Source: Rickettsiales bacterium (lineage in GTDB: Bacteria; Pseudomonadota; Alphaproteobacteria; Rickettsiales; CANDYO01). Taken from it: DNA of 14,136 bases. Location: contig CANDYO010000043.1 of the NCBI GenBank assembly GCA_947424995.1, positions 1 to 14,136 of the forward strand, in the 5' to 3' direction. The first letter of the stretch is position 1; each line of letters starts with the position of its first letter. The position numbers and the translations under genes were made by a program. Below are positions 1 through 7,656 of the stretch, in pieces. The notes below the pieces were generated by a model. That model made no database searches and was not told where the DNA came from. It saw nothing but the letters and a program-made list of their open reading frames with translations.

Positions 1-928
1 AACGCTTAGCTTCATTATGTTCATCTGGAGAAAGTTCAGGAATTTCCGCTAGAATAATCGTATCAAATTCTTGGCAAATAGCGATATAATCAACTGTAGC
101 AAGCGGAGATCGGCATAACTGATCAAAGCTAAATATTGCACAATCAACAGCCGTAATCGGACAAATAAGTTCACGTCCCTCAATATTAAGTAACTTATTT
201 TCAGCTGGAGCATTATTAGTAAGCTTAGCAAAACTGTCAATGATAAATTTTTGTGAATCCATTGATTCCTTATAAACATAATAAGTTGTCTCAATAGACT
301 TTAATTTATGCTTCCGATAGTCATATTTGCTATCAAGCTTCAATACTTGCATACTAGTTTTTATCAACTCAATAAATGGCAAAAAAGAATCACGCTGCAG
401 ACCATCTTGATATAATTGATCAGGAGTAAAATTTGAGCTAATGATGATAATAACATTCTTAAGCATTAACTCACGAAATAATTTCCCTACAATCATTGCA
501 TCAGCAATATCACTAATTTCTAACTCATCGATGTAAAGAACTTGCACTTTTTTGGCAATATATTGAGCAGCATATTGTAATAAGTCGATTTTCTTTGGAT
601 AAGCTTTCTTTAAATCATTTAAATAATGATGAACTTCTAGCATGAAAGCATGAAAATGGATTTGCTGTTTCTTCTTTAAGGATAAATGATCAAAAAATAT
701 ATCAAGCAACATCGACTTACCGATACCAACGCTGCCATATAGATAAATTCCTTGCGGAGGTATCTTTTTACCTAATAAATTTGCAAGCGACATTTTAGGT
801 TTTTTAGTATAATCAACTATTGCATCACTAAGTAAAGCTAGAACCACCAATATTTGTTCTTGAGCTTGGTTCAGCTTTAGATTATTCTTTTGCAAAGCGA
901 GATGGTAACGATCTATTATCTTTTTCAT
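1..928 (-). CDS. zapE: AFG1/ZapE-family ATPase (partial, C-terminus outside window)
   Basis: This open frame starts with ATG at 928 and runs without a stop off the left edge, giving 309 residues of a family that is usually about 350-400 long. AFG1/ZapE proteins are P-loop AAA-like ATPases; E. coli ZapE acts at the division ring, and mitochondrial AFG1 helps turn over respiratory-chain subunits. Visible signatures are Walker A GSVGIGKS at residues 65-72, the following HFHAFMLEVH block (about 91-100), Walker B LYIDE (131-135) followed by a DIADAMI segment, and a sensor-like ISSNFTPDQLY.DGLQRD.FLPFI block at about 163-186. All are in the order expected for the family. No Shine-Dalgarno sequence is visible. 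The gene is divergent from holB, with only 25 bp between start codons. The family call is firm; the biological role in this organism is inferred from homologues. Confidence 0.9.
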   Translation of the reverse strand, partial: MKKIIDRYHLALQKNNLKLNQAQEQILVVLALLSDAIVDYTKKPKMSLANLLGKKIPPQGIYLYGSVGIGKSMLLDIFFDHLSLKKKQQIHFHAFMLEVHHYLNDLKKAYPKKIDLLQYAAQYIAKKVQVLYIDELEISDIADAMIVGKLFRELMLKNVIIIISSNFTPDQLYQDGLQRDSFLPFIELIKTSMQVLKLDSKYDYRKHKLKSIETTYYVYKESMDSQKFIIDSFAKLTNNAPAENKLLNIEGRELICPITAVDCAIFSFDQLCRSPLATVDYIAICQEFDTIILAEIPELSPDEHNEAKR

Positions 929-953
929 TTAATTAACATTTTCAAATATATAG

Positions 954-1877
954 GTGAAATTGAGCAACTTAACTAATTTATACGGCAACACCGCAGCTTG
1001 GCAGCTTCTAATCAATGATTTCTCATCGAATAAGCTAGCGCATGCTTATCTTCTTACTGGTCCCAGCGGTATTGGTAAATTTTCAATGGTAAAAGAATAT
1101 ATAAAATATCTCTTACAAGCAAATGAAGTTTTAATAAAACGGATAGATGAGGGTAATTTTCCTGACTTACTCCACATTTCGAAGCAAGAAAAAAATGATA
1201 TCACCATTGATATGATCAGGAAAGCTAATGAATTTTTTAGCCAAACTGCTTTAGAAGGAAAATATAAATTTGTAATTATTGATAATGCCGATGATTTAAA
1301 CCGCAATGCCGCTAATGCTTTATTAAAAATTCTTGAAGAGCCGACCAAAAATACTCATATATTTTTAATCTCGCACGCTCCTAGTAAATTATTACCGACT
1401 ATCAGATCGCGCTGTCGAACAATTAAATTTCAGCCTTTAAATAAACAAGAATTAGAGCAAGTGGTTGGCAGAAATAAATTTCCAGAATTAGAAGATTTTA
1501 TTGCCGGCTCTCCTGGAAAAGCTATTATCTGCAGTGAGCTAGGTATAGATAAACTCTATAAACAATTACTTGAGTTAATTCAAAGCGATGATCTAATTGC
1601 TTTCAATAAATTCGCAGATAGTATAATTAAGCAGCCCCAACAATGGCAATTACTAACTGAATTGTTAATCTATCTACTCGGCAACTGCATCAAATTATCC
1701 ACTAATTCTTCTGATCAGGAACAGCAAAATATCTTAACTAAAATAGCTGAAACCAAATCTACTGAAGAATGGTTTAAGCTTTATGATCAATTTTTGTTAT
1801 CTTTGGGCCAAACTGAAATCTATAATTTAGATAAAAAACAACTGCTACTGCTTACTTTGTATAATATTCGTAATTAG
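954..1877 (+). CDS. holB: DNA polymerase III subunit delta' (clamp-loader)
   Basis: A 307-residue clamp-loader protein, from a GTG start at 954. Delta' works with tau/gamma and delta to load the beta clamp onto primed DNA. The N-terminal region follows the HolB/DnaX pattern: KLAHAYLLTGPSGIGKF, with a P-loop-like GPSGIGKF at 36-43, then IIDNADDLN at 108-116, NALLKILEEP at 121-130, a sensor-1-like HIFLISH at 135-141, and the clamp-loader SRC motif at 152-154. The P-loop ends in K-F rather than K-T/S, as expected for delta', which is not the hydrolysing subunit. The zinc-binding cysteines of E. coli delta' are absent: the stretch between the P-loop and the acidic motif (44-107) has none. No good ribosome-binding site is seen; TTG at 960 is a possible alternative start. 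The C-terminal third (about 200-307) is helical and weakly conserved. It converges on dnaE across a repeat-filled spacer. Confidence 0.88.
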   Translation: MKLSNLTNLYGNTAAWQLLINDFSSNKLAHAYLLTGPSGIGKFSMVKEYIKYLLQANEVLIKRIDEGNFPDLLHISKQEKNDITIDMIRKANEFFSQTALEGKYKFVIIDNADDLNRNAANALLKILEEPTKNTHIFLISHAPSKLLPTIRSRCRTIKFQPLNKQELEQVVGRNKFPELEDFIAGSPGKAIICSELGIDKLYKQLLELIQSDDLIAFNKFADSIIKQPQQWQLLTELLIYLLGNCIKLSTNSSDQEQQNILTKIAETKSTEEWFKLYDQFLLSLGQTEIYNLDKKQLLLLTLYNIRN

Positions 1878-1912
1878 TATCTGATACCAAGTTTCATTGC
1901 TGAAAACATTTA

Positions 1913-2144
1913 GCGCGTCATCCCTGTATATGTTCATCTTTTCAGTTACAAGGTTAGCAATAAATAAGCTACGCGTCATCCCTGGCAAGCTATGCTGGAA
2001 GCATTAGCTAAGACCGGGGATCTCAGGAGTTTTCTTCCTCACGAGATCCTAGGATCTCGTAAAACCAGGCTTTGCCTAGTTTTACTTCGTCAGAGATGAC
2101 GCCGAATCCGTAACCGAGTTAGTGAACTTTTACAGGTGACGCGC
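1913..2144. repeat. Composite palindromic repeat filling the holB-dnaE spacer
   Basis: The two ends form imperfect inverted repeats of about 36 bp. The left end (1913-1949) reads GCGCGTCATCCCTGTA..GTTCA..GTTAC; the right end (2109-2144, complement) reads GCGCGTCACCTGTA..GTTCA..GTTAC, with one 2 nt gap. The sequence GCGTCATCCCTG occurs at 1915-1926 and again, identical, at 1973-1984, where a second inverted-repeat unit begins. Short palindromic elements beginning GTCATCCC are common between genes in Rickettsiales genomes (established knowledge). With convergent genes on both sides, transcripts from either direction would fold here, so it may act as a bidirectional terminator (inference). The 35 bp between holB and the repeat and the 46 bp between the repeat and the dnaE stop show nothing recognisable. 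Confidence 0.8.
1973..2102. repeat. Inner palindromic element with three hairpins
   Basis: A 130 bp unit inside the larger repeat. Its ends are inverted: GCGTCATC at 1973-1980 against GATGACGC at 2095-2102, and the match extends to 12 of 15 positions. It holds a hairpin at 1988-2009 (AGCTATGCT/AGCATTAGCT, loop GGA, one bulge), a perfect 20 bp palindrome at 2041-2060 centred on CCTAGG, and a hairpin at 2059-2085 (GTAAAAC and AGGC arms, loop TTT, one mismatch). GGATCTC at 2018-2024 can also pair with GAGATCC at 2043-2049, giving an alternative fold. It has no credible coding capacity. The direct GCGTCATCCCTG copies and nested inverted ends suggest insertion of one repeat into another. Confidence 0.7.
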
Positions 2145-2190
2145 ACTTTGCAACTAAGAAATGAAATGTATTACTCTAAAGAAGCTCTCT

Positions 2191-5100
2191 TTACCCCTTC
2201 ATCTTCACCATTACCACCATCCCTTCGATAGCAGCAATTTCTCTATAATCATTGATGTTTAGCTTAAATTTTTGCTTTAAATCAATCAGCACCTGAGTAT
2301 CATCTTCAGTAATAATTTTTAAGATAACTTCTACTTGTCCAACTGCTTTACTCACCAAAATATCTTTAAGTTTGGCTATGGCGCTTTTTTCTTTTATCAA
2401 TATTTCTAGGGCAAGAAGTTTGGTAGATAAGTAATCATCTAAAGCTTCAACTTCTTGACCAGTTACCCTAATTCCACCTTCATCTTTGCGCACTTCAGCT
2501 CTAATCATCAATGGAATATTTTGACCGAATAATCTAGACGCTTCATGTAATACTTCATTTTCAAAAAATGATAGTTCTATACTACCATATTGATCCGAAA
2601 GAACTGCCTGTAAATAGCGTCCCTTTGGCGAAACTTTGGCCTTACTACTAATTACCATTCCAGCAAGATCTACCATAGTATAGCCAAGCTGATGCTCATC
2701 TTTTAAATAGTCGCTATGGATAATACTGGTTTGCTCTAAAATATCTTTATATTGATCGAGCGGATGAGATGAGAGATAGAAACCGAATGCTTCGAATTCA
2801 TGAATCACTTTATCTTTAATCGGCCAGTCTTCAATTTTGGGTAAGCTTGGCTTATATTGCTCTTGAACATTGCTGCCAAATAAACCTATCTGATTGCTTA
2901 ATCTTTCTCTGGTAATAATATTATTATAGTTACTAAGCAAATCAAGCCCGGTGAATAATTGTTGTCTATTAGGATTCAAACTATCAAAACTACCAGATTT
3001 TATAAGGCTTTCTAGTAACCGCTTATTAAGTGTTTTGGGACTAACTCTACCAGCAAAATCAAATATGTCTTTAAATTCTCCATTCTCTTCACGTTCTTTG
3101 CAGAGTACTTCCATTGCTGCTACTCCAACATTCTTTAATGCTCCTAGGCCATAACGAATCGCTCCATTTTCAATAGTGAAATAACTATGTGATAGATTTA
3201 TATCAGGTGATAAGATAGCAATGTCAAAATTTTTCGTTTCTTGCTGAAAGATATTTAATTTATCAGTATCATCTATTTCCAAATTAAGCGAAGCAGTCAA
3301 AAACTCTAAGGGGAAATTAGCTTTAAGATAGGCAGTTTGATATGAGATCATCCCATAAGCAGCGGCATGTGCTTTATTAAAACCATAACCGGCAAATTTT
3401 GCCACTAACTCAAAAATACTACTGGCCTGCTGCTGATCAATGCCATTCTTTATTGCTCCTGAAACAAATATCTCCCGTTGATCATCCATTTCAGCCTTGA
3501 TCTTTTTACCCATCGCTCTTCTAAGCAAATCAGCTGATCCAAGACTATAGCCCCCCATAATCTGAGCAATCTGCATCACCTGTTCCTGGTAAATAATCAC
3601 TCCGAAAGTTTCTTTTAAAACCCCTTCTAAGCTTTCATGCAAATAATCCGGTTGCTGGGTACCGTGTTTACAGGCGATATAAGCCGGAATATTATCCATA
3701 GGACCAGGGCGATATAAAGCGCCCAAAGCTATTAAGTCCTCAATCGTATCAGGACGCATTTTACGTAAAGCATCTTTCATACCAGAACTTTCAAACTGGA
3801 ACACTCCAGTTGAAAGACCTTTGCTCATCATTGCAAAAACTTTAGGATCATCAAGGGGAATCAAATTGATATCGAATTCAGGCTGAGCTTTATGGATTAA
3901 TTTACTAGCATTATCAATTACGGTTAAAGTTTTAAGCCCTAAAAAGTCAAACTTTACTAACCCCGCCAATTCACCATATTTCATTGAATATTGAATCACT
4001 AACATACTAGACTTATCATCAGAATAAAGCGGCAGAATCTCTTCTAATGGTTTATCAGCAATAACGAGTCCTGCTGCGTGAGTTGAGGCATGCCTATGCA
4101 ATCCTTCTAACTGCAGAGCTATATTAAGCAATTTCTCAATAGCTGGGTCTTCCTTTTTAGCCTGTCTAAGCAAGGGCTCCATTTCGATAGCCTGCCCTAA
4201 AGTGACTGGATTCACCGCATTAAATGGCACTAATTTTGAAATTCTATCCACCTGACCATAAGGTATTTGCAATACCCTACCTACATCTCGCAATACTGCT
4301 CTGGCTTGTAATTTACCAAAGGTAATGATCTGAGCTACTCTATCTTCACCATATTTTTCTTGAACATATTTAATCACTTCATCACGACGATTCTGACAAA
4401 AATCGATATCAAAATCTGGCAATGAAATCCGTTCAGGATTTAAGAATCGTTCAAATAGCAGACCAAATTTAATCGGATCAAGATCAGTAATATAAAGACT
4501 CCAGGCTACCACTGAACCGGCACCAGACCCACGTCCAGGACCTACTGGAATACCATTTTTCTTGCTCCACTTGATAAAATCTGAAACAATCAAAAAATAT
4601 CCAGGAAAACCCATTTTGCTAATAACACTTAGCTCAAATTCTAATCTTTCAAAATACGGTACTTTATCACCTTGGTAACTAATGAGACGCTGATCTAACC
4701 CTTGACGAGATTGCTCCATCAGTTCTTCTATTTCATTTTCGCCTATTTTAGGCAGCATAGGTGGACGAGACTGAGCCATCACCGCACAGCGCTTAGCAAT
4801 AACTACCGTATTAGCAATAGCTTCTGGCAGATCAGAAAATAGCCTCTCCATTTCTCTACCGGACTTAAAATAATGCTCTCTGGTAAATTTCTTTGAATCT
4901 TCTTCGCTAGCGTAACGCCCTTCAGAAATACAAGTCAAAACATGGTGAGCTTCATACATCCCAGGATTGGCAAACATCACATCATTGGTGGCAACTAAAG
5001 GAATATCGTTCTCATAGGCAAGTTCAATAAAATGATCTTCAGTATCTTGCTGCTCTTTCATACCATGGCGCATGATCTCGATATATAAACGGTCAGCGAA

Positions 5101-5586
5101 GATATCTTTTAACTGCAATAGACATTGTTTAGCTAAAGCTTTATTGCTTTGCAAGATTGCTTGTCCCACCGGACCATAATGCCCACCGGTTAAACATATA
5201 ATTCCATCACCATGGTTTTTTAAATCTTCTAATTTAATATGCCCAAGGTGATTGTCATGTTTAACTAAGAATGATTTACTCACCAGTTTAAGCAAATTCT
5301 TAAAGCCTTGCTCATTTTTAGCCAAGAGCAAAATCTTACTTAGATTAACTTGTTTTTTAGATTCCTGCATATCAACTAACAATACACAGCCAATGATCGG
5401 CTGAACACCTGCTTTAGCCGCTGCTAAAGAAAACTCAAGTGAACAAAATAAGTTACCACTATCGGCCACTGCCAAAGCTGGCATCCTATTTTTCTTAATG
5501 AGCTCAATAAGATCTTCAATCTTAATTGCTCCCTCAGCGAGAGAGAAAGAGGTATGACATCTTAAATGAATGAAATTTTTGGACAT
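2191..5586 (-). CDS. dnaE: DNA polymerase III alpha subunit
   Basis: The replicative polymerase catalytic subunit, 1131 residues, a normal length for proteobacterial DnaE1. It opens with the PHP domain (FIHLRCHTSFSLAEGAIK, residues 5-22). Polymerase motifs follow: GPGRGSGAGSVVAW at 349-362, the catalytic pair in PDFDIDF (D391 and D393), and the third aspartate in KFDFLGLKTL (D547). The GYGFNKAHAAAYG block is at 733-745, a helix-hairpin-helix region near 812-850, an internal beta-clamp-binding motif QIGLFG at 899-904 (compare QADMFG of E. coli), and an OB fold at about 970-1050. PHP metal-site positions look degenerate (ADSGNL and TNDVMF, where active PHP domains have histidines). The domain is therefore probably structural, with proofreading supplied by a separate DnaQ (inference). 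The ATG at 5586 lies 2 nt from a perfect inverted repeat and has no visible Shine-Dalgarno sequence. Confidence 0.97.
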   Translation of the reverse strand: MSKNFIHLRCHTSFSLAEGAIKIEDLIELIKKNRMPALAVADSGNLFCSLEFSLAAAKAGVQPIIGCVLLVDMQESKKQVNLSKILLLAKNEQGFKNLLKLVSKSFLVKHDNHLGHIKLEDLKNHGDGIICLTGGHYGPVGQAILQSNKALAKQCLLQLKDIFADRLYIEIMRHGMKEQQDTEDHFIELAYENDIPLVATNDVMFANPGMYEAHHVLTCISEGRYASEEDSKKFTREHYFKSGREMERLFSDLPEAIANTVVIAKRCAVMAQSRPPMLPKIGENEIEELMEQSRQGLDQRLISYQGDKVPYFERLEFELSVISKMGFPGYFLIVSDFIKWSKKNGIPVGPGRGSGAGSVVAWSLYITDLDPIKFGLLFERFLNPERISLPDFDIDFCQNRRDEVIKYVQEKYGEDRVAQIITFGKLQARAVLRDVGRVLQIPYGQVDRISKLVPFNAVNPVTLGQAIEMEPLLRQAKKEDPAIEKLLNIALQLEGLHRHASTHAAGLVIADKPLEEILPLYSDDKSSMLVIQYSMKYGELAGLVKFDFLGLKTLTVIDNASKLIHKAQPEFDINLIPLDDPKVFAMMSKGLSTGVFQFESSGMKDALRKMRPDTIEDLIALGALYRPGPMDNIPAYIACKHGTQQPDYLHESLEGVLKETFGVIIYQEQVMQIAQIMGGYSLGSADLLRRAMGKKIKAEMDDQREIFVSGAIKNGIDQQQASSIFELVAKFAGYGFNKAHAAAYGMISYQTAYLKANFPLEFLTASLNLEIDDTDKLNIFQQETKNFDIAILSPDINLSHSYFTIENGAIRYGLGALKNVGVAAMEVLCKEREENGEFKDIFDFAGRVSPKTLNKRLLESLIKSGSFDSLNPNRQQLFTGLDLLSNYNNIITRERLSNQIGLFGSNVQEQYKPSLPKIEDWPIKDKVIHEFEAFGFYLSSHPLDQYKDILEQTSIIHSDYLKDEHQLGYTMVDLAGMVISSKAKVSPKGRYLQAVLSDQYGSIELSFFENEVLHEASRLFGQNIPLMIRAEVRKDEGGIRVTGQEVEALDDYLSTKLLALEILIKEKSAIAKLKDILVSKAVGQVEVILKIITEDDTQVLIDLKQKFKLNINDYREIAAIEGMVVMVKMKG

Positions 5587-5588
5587 AG

Positions 5589-5636
5589 ATAAAATATATA
5601 TACTCTAATGGCTTTTTAAGAGTATATATATTTTAT
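5589..5636. promoter_or_regulatory. Perfect 18 bp inverted repeat abutting the dnaE start
   Basis: The arms 5589-5606 and 5619-5636 are exact reverse complements over 18 bp, separated by 12 nt. In the dnaE transcript the 3' arm ends 2 nt before the ATG, so the stem would cover the whole ribosome-landing region. The stem is mostly A/T with an alternating TATATATA core. It could be a translational control hairpin, a dyad operator or promoter region read as DNA, or part of the end of the rib transcript. The sequence alone does not decide between these. Confidence 0.6.
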
Positions 5637-5654
5637 AGTAAAATACTAGATTAT

Positions 5655-5683
5655 GTAAAAAAAATTTAGTTTAAATTTTTTAC
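5655..5683 (-). terminator. Possible weak terminator of the rib operon
   Basis: On the minus strand, starting at the riboflavin kinase stop codon, GTAAAAAATTTA can pair with TAAATTTTTTTTAC across a 3 nt loop. The T-rich arm is two bases longer. The stem is almost wholly A/T and the T-run lies within it, so this is a poor intrinsic terminator. It is listed because it sits exactly where the six-gene operon should end. Confidence 0.3.
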
Positions 5684-6057
5684 AACTCAAATTGTCTTTT
5701 AGCCAACTCATAATCATTTTTAATCTGCTCAACTAACCCCTCTAGATCATCAAACTTCATTTCTTCTCTGATAAAATAAATAGGAGTAACTTTGATTTCC
5801 TCACCATATAGATTCTGATTAAAATCAAAAACATGGATCTCGAGCTTGGGTTTATTAACACCAAAATGTGGAGTTACTCCGATATTTAAAACTCCTTGAT
5901 AAACTATTTCTTTATATTCCATCAGCCCAGCGTAAACACCATAATTAAACTGACAATATTCATCAAGTTCGATATTCAAAGTTGGGAAGCCTAGTTGCCG
6001 AGAAAGCTTTTTCCCTTCAACTACTTGCCCTACTATGTGATTTATTTCATTAGCCAC
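5680..6057 (-). CDS. ribF: Stand-alone riboflavin kinase (RibF C-terminal domain only)
   Basis: It phosphorylates riboflavin with ATP to give FMN. At 125 residues it matches only the C-terminal kinase domain of bacterial RibF, normally a protein of about 300 residues with an N-terminal FMN adenylyltransferase. Visible motifs are GQVVEGKKLSRQLGFPTLN (10-28, containing the PTxN nucleotide/metal-binding signature), YGVYAG (39-44), NIGVTPHFG (58-66), LEIHVFDF (72-79, with the expected catalytic Glu73), LYGEEIKV (83-90), and a C-terminal helix FDDLEGLVEQIKNDYELAK. It starts with GTG at 6057, overlapping the ribH stop by 1 nt (TAGTG), so it is translationally coupled as the last gene of the operon. 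No trace of the adenylyltransferase domain is seen upstream, where ribH ends, so this looks like a genuine monofunctional kinase. FAD would need a second enzyme elsewhere (inference). Confidence 0.9.
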   Translation of the reverse strand: MANEINHIVGQVVEGKKLSRQLGFPTLNIELDEYCQFNYGVYAGLMEYKEIVYQGVLNIGVTPHFGVNKPKLEIHVFDFNQNLYGEEIKVTPIYFIREEMKFDDLEGLVEQIKNDYELAKRQFEL

Positions 6058-6479
6058 TATATATCTCTCATTAAATCAATCATCGTAATTGCAGTATCTA
6101 CCGCTTCTTTAACTTTATTACCCATCTTTCCACCTAACCTATCAAATGCTTGAATTTCATTTTCACAAGTTAATACTCCAAAAATAATAGGGATCATTTG
6201 TTCTAAAGCAATTTTCTGGCAACCATAACTTACTTGACTGCAAACATAATCATAATGAGAAGTATCCCCTCTTATAACCGCTCCTAGAACTATAATTGCA
6301 TTAAAATGGCCTTTTAAGGCTAATTTTTTAGCGATGAGAGGTAATTCGATAGCTCCAGGAACATTATAAATAAACGGTGGGATATTCAACTGAGTCAAAG
6401 ACTCTCGCATTAATCTTTCCATAAGCGAGGTTATTTGATGGTTAAATTCACTTATTACAACGGCAATTTTATATGACAT
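6057..6479 (-). CDS. ribH: 6,7-dimethyl-8-ribityllumazine synthase
   Basis: It condenses 5-amino-6-ribitylaminouracil with 3,4-dihydroxy-2-butanone 4-phosphate to form lumazine, the substrate of RibE. The 140-residue length is typical of the family, whose members assemble into pentamers or 60-mer shells. Motifs are EFNHQIT at 11-17, NVPGAIELP at 39-47, GAVIRGDTSHYDYV at 66-79 with the catalytic histidine at 75, FGVLT at 100-104, and GGKMGNK at 116-122. The ATG lies 2 nt after the ribA stop; the Shine-Dalgarno sequence is weak. Both of its substrates are made by products of this same operon (RibB directly; RibA and RibD through the pyrimidine branch). Confidence 0.97.
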   Translation of the reverse strand: MSYKIAVVISEFNHQITSLMERLMRESLTQLNIPPFIYNVPGAIELPLIAKKLALKGHFNAIIVLGAVIRGDTSHYDYVCSQVSYGCQKIALEQMIPIIFGVLTCENEIQAFDRLGGKMGNKVKEAVDTAITMIDLMRDI

Positions 6480-6481
6480 GT

Positions 6482-7054
6482 TTAATACTCTACTAAATGA
6501 TTCATTTTTGTTGTTTTAGTAAATAAGTAATTAGCATTTAATTTACTCACATTACTATGGAGAGATATTCTCTCTATTGGAATAGATGATAATAACTCAA
6601 TAGCTTCTATTTTTTTGGGATTATTAGTCATTAGCATTATTTTACTTGGAGCAAGACTCTTTAAAATTTCTGCAGCTAGGTTATATTTACGATTGTCAAC
6701 AGGAAGTCCTAAAGCTATATTTGCTTCAACGGTATCGAAGCCTTTATCTTGTAAATCATAAGCTCTAATTTTATTAAATAAACCAATATCCCTTCCTTCC
6801 TGGCGAAGGTAAATTAATATACCATTTTCTTTAGCTATAAGCTGTAGCGCCATATTTAATTGTTCACCGCAATCACATCTTTTAGATTTAAATAAATCTC
6901 CAGTTAAACATTCAGAATGTATTCTCACTAAACATACTTGTCCGCTAATCTCACCTTTATATAATACTAGATGTTCCTTATTAGCTTCTTTAACTGAAAA
7001 ACACTTAAATACACCAAAATCAGTCTCAAGGTCAATAACCGGACAAAACATCAT
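6482..7054 (-). CDS. ribA: GTP cyclohydrolase II
   Basis: It opens GTP to 2,5-diamino-6-ribosylamino-pyrimidinone phosphate, the first step of the pyrimidine branch. It has 190 residues, close to E. coli RibA. The zinc site is HSECLTGDLFKSKRCDCGEQL with Cys49, Cys60 and Cys62. Other motifs are YLRQEGRDIGL at 82-92, KIRAYDLQDKGFDTVEAN at 95-112 including the catalytic Tyr99, Arg122 in the VDNR segment, and TNNPKK at 143-148. It is separate from RibB, unlike the RibBA fusions common in other bacteria. Its start overlaps the ribB stop by 4 nt. Because GAGAGAGGA directly abuts the first ATG, the second ATG (7051) has the better Shine-Dalgarno spacing and may be the true start. Confidence 0.97.
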   Translation of the reverse strand: MMFCPVIDLETDFGVFKCFSVKEANKEHLVLYKGEISGQVCLVRIHSECLTGDLFKSKRCDCGEQLNMALQLIAKENGILIYLRQEGRDIGLFNKIRAYDLQDKGFDTVEANIALGLPVDNRKYNLAAEILKSLAPSKIMLMTNNPKKIEAIELLSSIPIERISLHSNVSKLNANYLFTKTTKMNHLVEY

Positions 7055-7656
7055 TCCTCTCTCAAGTACTTAACTATTTCTTCAATGTGAATTAGTTCTA
7101 ATTGGTTAGTTTTTGCAAAATTTTCTAGGTCTTTTCCACGAAGCATTTTACCATCATCACCTAATATTTCACAAATAACCGCAGCTGGGGTTAGCTTAGC
7201 CATTTTAATTAATTCGATACTTGCTTCAGTATGACCTCTTCTTTCAAGTACCCCCCCTTCTCTAGCAATTATAGGAAACATATGTCCAGGTTTAACTAAA
7301 TCTTCAGATGAAGAATTAGAATTAATAGCAGTTAGAATGGTATGAGTTCTATCTGATGCAGAAATTCCTGTGGTTATTCCATGCTTTGCATCGATGCTTA
7401 CTGTAAATGCTGTACGCATTGATTCTTGATTATCTTCTACCATTGCACTTATTTTCAATCTGCTCGCCAATTCACTACTAATAGAAAGGCAAATTAGACC
7501 AGAAGCTTTTTTAACCATAAAGGTCATCAACTCTTCAGTAATCTTTTCCGCAGCAATAACTATATCTCCTTCATTCTCTCTATCAACATCATCGGCTATA
7601 ATAATCATTTTGCCTTGCTGTAAATCAGCAATAGCTTTTAAAATTAATTCACTCAT
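7051..7656 (-). CDS. ribB: 3,4-dihydroxy-2-butanone 4-phosphate synthase
   Basis: It converts ribulose 5-phosphate to the four-carbon precursor of lumazine. It has 201 residues, typical of stand-alone RibB. The magnesium/substrate motif DDVDRENEGD is at 22-31. RTAFTVSIDAKHG..TGISASDR follows at about 81-103, then GHMFPI at 124-129 and GGVLERRGHTEASIEL at 134-149, which carries the second metal-binding histidine. The ATG overlaps the ribE stop by 1 nt (TAATG). A strong Shine-Dalgarno GGAGG lies at 7663-7667 inside the ribE end, so translation is probably coupled and strong. Confidence 0.97.
   Translation of the reverse strand: MSELILKAIADLQQGKMIIIADDVDRENEGDIVIAAEKITEELMTFMVKKASGLICLSISSELASRLKISAMVEDNQESMRTAFTVSIDAKHGITTGISASDRTHTILTAINSNSSSEDLVKPGHMFPIIAREGGVLERRGHTEASIELIKMAKLTPAAVICEILGDDGKMLRGKDLENFAKTNQLELIHIEEIVKYLREE

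Noticed and set aside
49..294. Minus-strand 81-codon frame at the left edge
   Set aside because: It is in a different frame from the ZapE-family gene, whose motif-bearing frame is open through the whole region.
1046..1348. Minus-strand open frame of 100 codons inside holB
   Set aside because: It is antisense to the conserved P-loop and acidic-motif region of holB and has no ribosome-binding site or recognisable domain.
1878..2190. CRISPR array or insertion sequence in the spacer
   Set aside because: The repeats are not evenly spaced with unique spacers, and no transposase frame is present.
2951..3154. Plus-strand open frame inside dnaE
   Set aside because: It lies wholly opposite conserved dnaE coding sequence and its translation matches no recognisable protein pattern.
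954..5586. holB and dnaE as a replication gene cluster
   Set aside because: They are convergent and separated by a repeat-filled spacer, so co-regulation is not implied.
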